Below, one piece after another: positions 62,491 through 64,000 of a stretch of 64,000 nt of DNA. This DNA is from JADKAV01 sp963704075 (lineage in GTDB: Bacteria > Actinomycetota > Actinomycetes > S36-B12 > UBA10799), in contig CAVPGV010000010.1 in the NCBI GenBank assembly GCA_963704075.1, positions 1 to 64,000 on the forward strand, given 5' to 3'. The notes under the pieces are model-generated. The model saw nothing but the letters and a program-made list of their open reading frames with translations. It was not told where the DNA came from and made no database searches. Position numbers and translations under genes: made by a program. Numbering within the stretch: the stretch's first letter is position 1; every line of letters starts with the position of its first letter.

Positions 62491-62597
62491 GACCTCATCC
62501 AGAGGGGCAGAGGGACCGGCCCGACGAAGCCCCGGCAACCTACCGCGACACGGCGGGAACGGTGCCAACTCCGGCCGCGTCAGCGGGAAGATGTGAA
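62491..62597 (+). ncRNA. SAM-I (S-box) riboswitch upstream of thrC
   Basis: AGAGGGACCGGCCCGACGAA at 62510-62529 is the core GAGGGA-GGCCC-GA-GA of the S-box, followed by GCCCCGGCAACC, a P3 region, GGTGCCAACTCC and a closing GGAAGATG. The order and spacing match SAM-I family riboswitches, which sense S-adenosylmethionine. The switch lies just before the thrC ribosome binding site (AAGGA at 62596-62600), so translational or transcriptional control of thrC by methionine status is likely. Confidence 0.9.
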
Positions 62598-62605
62598 GGA
62601 TTGCC

Positions 62606-63841
62606 ATGACGATCGACCTCGGTAACGCAGTCGGACTCACCTGTCGGGAGTGTTCGGCGACCTACGACCTCGGCGCCGCCTACGCCTGTGTCGAATGCTT
62701 CGGGCCGCTGGAGGTCGCCTACGATTTCGGCACCATCACGCGGGCAGACATCGAACAGGGCCCGAGTTCCCTGTGGCGCTACCGCGCACTGCTCCCGGTG
62801 CGTCCCACCGCCGCCGACGAACCCAACCTCGCCCCCGGCTGGACCCGACTGCACAAGGCCGACAACCTGGCGGCCGAACTCGGTATGCGCAGCCTGTGGG
62901 TCAAGGACGACTCGGGCAACCCCACGCACTCGTTCAAGGACAGAGTGGTGGCAGTGGCGCAGTCCGCCGCGCGGGCGCTCGGCCTGACCACGCTGGCGTG
63001 CGCCTCGACGGGTAACCTCGCCCACGCTGTGGCCGCCGCCGCGGCCCGAGGGGGTCAGGACTCGGTGGTCGTCATCCCCCACGACCTGGAGGCCGGCAAG
63101 ACCATCACCACCGCGACCTACGGCGGAATCCTGTTGGCCGTGGAGGGCAACTACGACGACGTCAACCGGTTGTGCTCGGAGATCATCGGCGAGGACTTCT
63201 CGCAGACGTGGGGATTCGTGAACGTCAACATCCGGCCGTACTACGCCGAGGGCTCCAAGTCGGTGGGCTACGAGATCGCCGAGCAACTCGGATGGCGCAC
63301 CCCTGCGCAGGTCGTGGCTCCGGTCGCCTCCGGGTCCCTGCTGACCAAGGTTGACAAGGCCTGGCGCGAGATGGCCGATCTCGGCTTGATCGAACAGTCC
63401 GAGTACACCGTCTTCGGCGCCCAGGCCACGGGCTGCTCACCGGTCGCGCAGGCCTTCGACGCCGGCTGGGACGTCGTGAAGCCGGTCAAGCCGGACACGA
63501 TCGCGAAGTCGCTGGCGATCGGCAACCCGGCCGACGGTCCGTACGCCCTGGACGTGGTCCGGCGCACCGGGGGATCCATCGGTGCGGTCAGCGACGACGA
63601 CGTCGTCGACGGCATCCGGCTCCTGGCCCGCACGGAGGGCATCTTCGCGGAGACCGCCGGCGGCGTGGTGGTCGCCAACCTGCGCCAGATGATCAAGGAC
63701 GGGGCGCTTGATCCGGAGGCCGAGACCGTCATCCTGAACACTGGGGATGGACTCAAGACCCTGGACGCGGTCATGGGCTTCGCGAGACCCACGGCCACCA
63801 TCCGGCCCGACGTCGACGAGGTCCGGGCGGCCATTTCCTGA
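62606..63841 (+). CDS. thrC: Threonine synthase
   Basis: ThrC converts O-phosphohomoserine to threonine with PLP. The 411-residue protein carries an N-terminal zinc-ribbon-like segment (LTCRECSATYDLG, AYACVECFGPLEVAYDF). The PLP lysine lies in VKDDSGNPTHSFKDRVVAVA. ASTGNLAHAVAAAAARGGQ and VVANLRQMIKDGAL follow. It sits under a SAM riboswitch, so it is tuned to the methionine branch of the homoserine pathway. Confidence 0.96.
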   Translation: MTIDLGNAVGLTCRECSATYDLGAAYACVECFGPLEVAYDFGTITRADIEQGPSSLWRYRALLPVRPTAADEPNLAPGWTRLHKADNLAAELGMRSLWVKDDSGNPTHSFKDRVVAVAQSAARALGLTTLACASTGNLAHAVAAAAARGGQDSVVVIPHDLEAGKTITTATYGGILLAVEGNYDDVNRLCSEIIGEDFSQTWGFVNVNIRPYYAEGSKSVGYEIAEQLGWRTPAQVVAPVASGSLLTKVDKAWREMADLGLIEQSEYTVFGAQATGCSPVAQAFDAGWDVVKPVKPDTIAKSLAIGNPADGPYALDVVRRTGGSIGAVSDDDVVDGIRLLARTEGIFAETAGGVVVANLRQMIKDGALDPEAETVILNTGDGLKTLDAVMGFARPTATIRPDVDEVRAAIS

Positions 63842-63870
63842 AGCCCCGTGCGCCTCTTACGGCGGGTCTG

Positions 63871-63901
63871 TGGACAAGCGCGGCCTACACCTGCGTAGAC
63901 T
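63871..63901 (+). promoter_or_regulatory. Possible promoter of the gene at the window end
   Basis: TGGACA at 63871-63876 and TAGACT at 63896-63901 are 19 bp apart, a weak fit. A leader of about 75 bases follows before the ATG at 63978, with AAGGA at 63962-63966. Long leaders are common for cold-shock genes. Confidence 0.4.
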
Positions 63902-63977
63902 GGGCATGATCACATCGTGATCCCGAGCGGCCGACGGTCGTACGGAATTCAGAAACACAGCAAGGACAACACAACAC

Positions 63978-64000
63978 ATGAGCAGTGTCAGCGGAACCGT
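63978..64000 (+). CDS. Start of a gene cut by the window end, possibly a cold-shock protein
   Basis: Only ATGAGCAGTGTCAGCGGAAC and three more bases are present (MSSVSGT, then V if the next base is any). GTV directly after a short start would fit the family opening GTVKWF. In Streptomyces a cold-shock gene lies close to thrC. This is inference from a few residues. Confidence 0.35.

Overview
The window is high-GC DNA from an actinobacterium (class Actinomycetes). WhiB-family and BldM-like regulators, a GroEL1-type chaperonin with a histidine-rich tail, SepX/GlpR, glucosyl-3-phosphoglycerate synthase, DUF3151, DUF3263 and a protein O-mannosyltransferase all point there, as does the gene order guaB - bldM-like - TPR - MerR - whiD/whiB3 - groEL1 - groES - tsaD - rimI - tsaB - tsaE - hydrolase - alr, which matches known Streptomyces and Mycobacterium loci. 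I cannot name the genus.

Layout. 0-9 kb: guaB, an orphan BldM-like response regulator, a TPR protein, a MerR/B12-type regulator, divergent whiD, then groEL1-groES under two CIRCE operators. 9.5-19.9 kb: a long minus-strand housekeeping run comprising the tRNA t6A genes (tsaD, tsaB, tsaE) with rimI, alr, the NAD(P)HX repair enzyme, enolase, a secreted protein, mazG and a SurA-like lipoprotein. 19.9-28.2 kb: mfd, cysQ, pth, rplY, prs, glmU. 28.6-36.7 kb: tRNA-Gln, a secreted beta-propeller, ispE, rsmA, tatD, metG, rsmI and a plus-strand PMT mannosyltransferase. 36.9-42.3 kb: tRNA-Ala, sepX/glpR, rimJ, a gephyrin-like moeA, galU and an ABC-2 exporter. 42.3-54.4 kb: mostly small accessory genes (FmdB, SAF/CpaB-like, ferritin, M14 peptidase, dioxygenase-like protein, hydrolase, cytidine deaminase, DUF998, cupin, baeRF3, DUF3151, GrpB, DoxX, DUF445, DUF4184) and two tRNAs. 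54.5-64 kb: a YgjV-GNAT fusion, POT transporter, glutarate-type CoA-transferase plus acyl-CoA dehydrogenase, EamA exporter, K+ channel with DUF3263, gpgS, and a SAM riboswitch ahead of thrC. The last bases start what may be a cold-shock gene.

Two features run across the whole window. First, 14 otherwise conserved genes are broken by about 20 single-base indels, 18 of them one extra base, mostly in short G/C runs. This looks like consensus error in the assembly rather than gene decay; such genes are given here as CDS with the corrected extent. Second, the intergenic gaps hold several unrelated families of palindromic or duplicated repeats, including two 108-bp elements of identical length and a 130-bp nested palindrome. 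No phage, CRISPR array, insertion sequence or clear defence system was seen.
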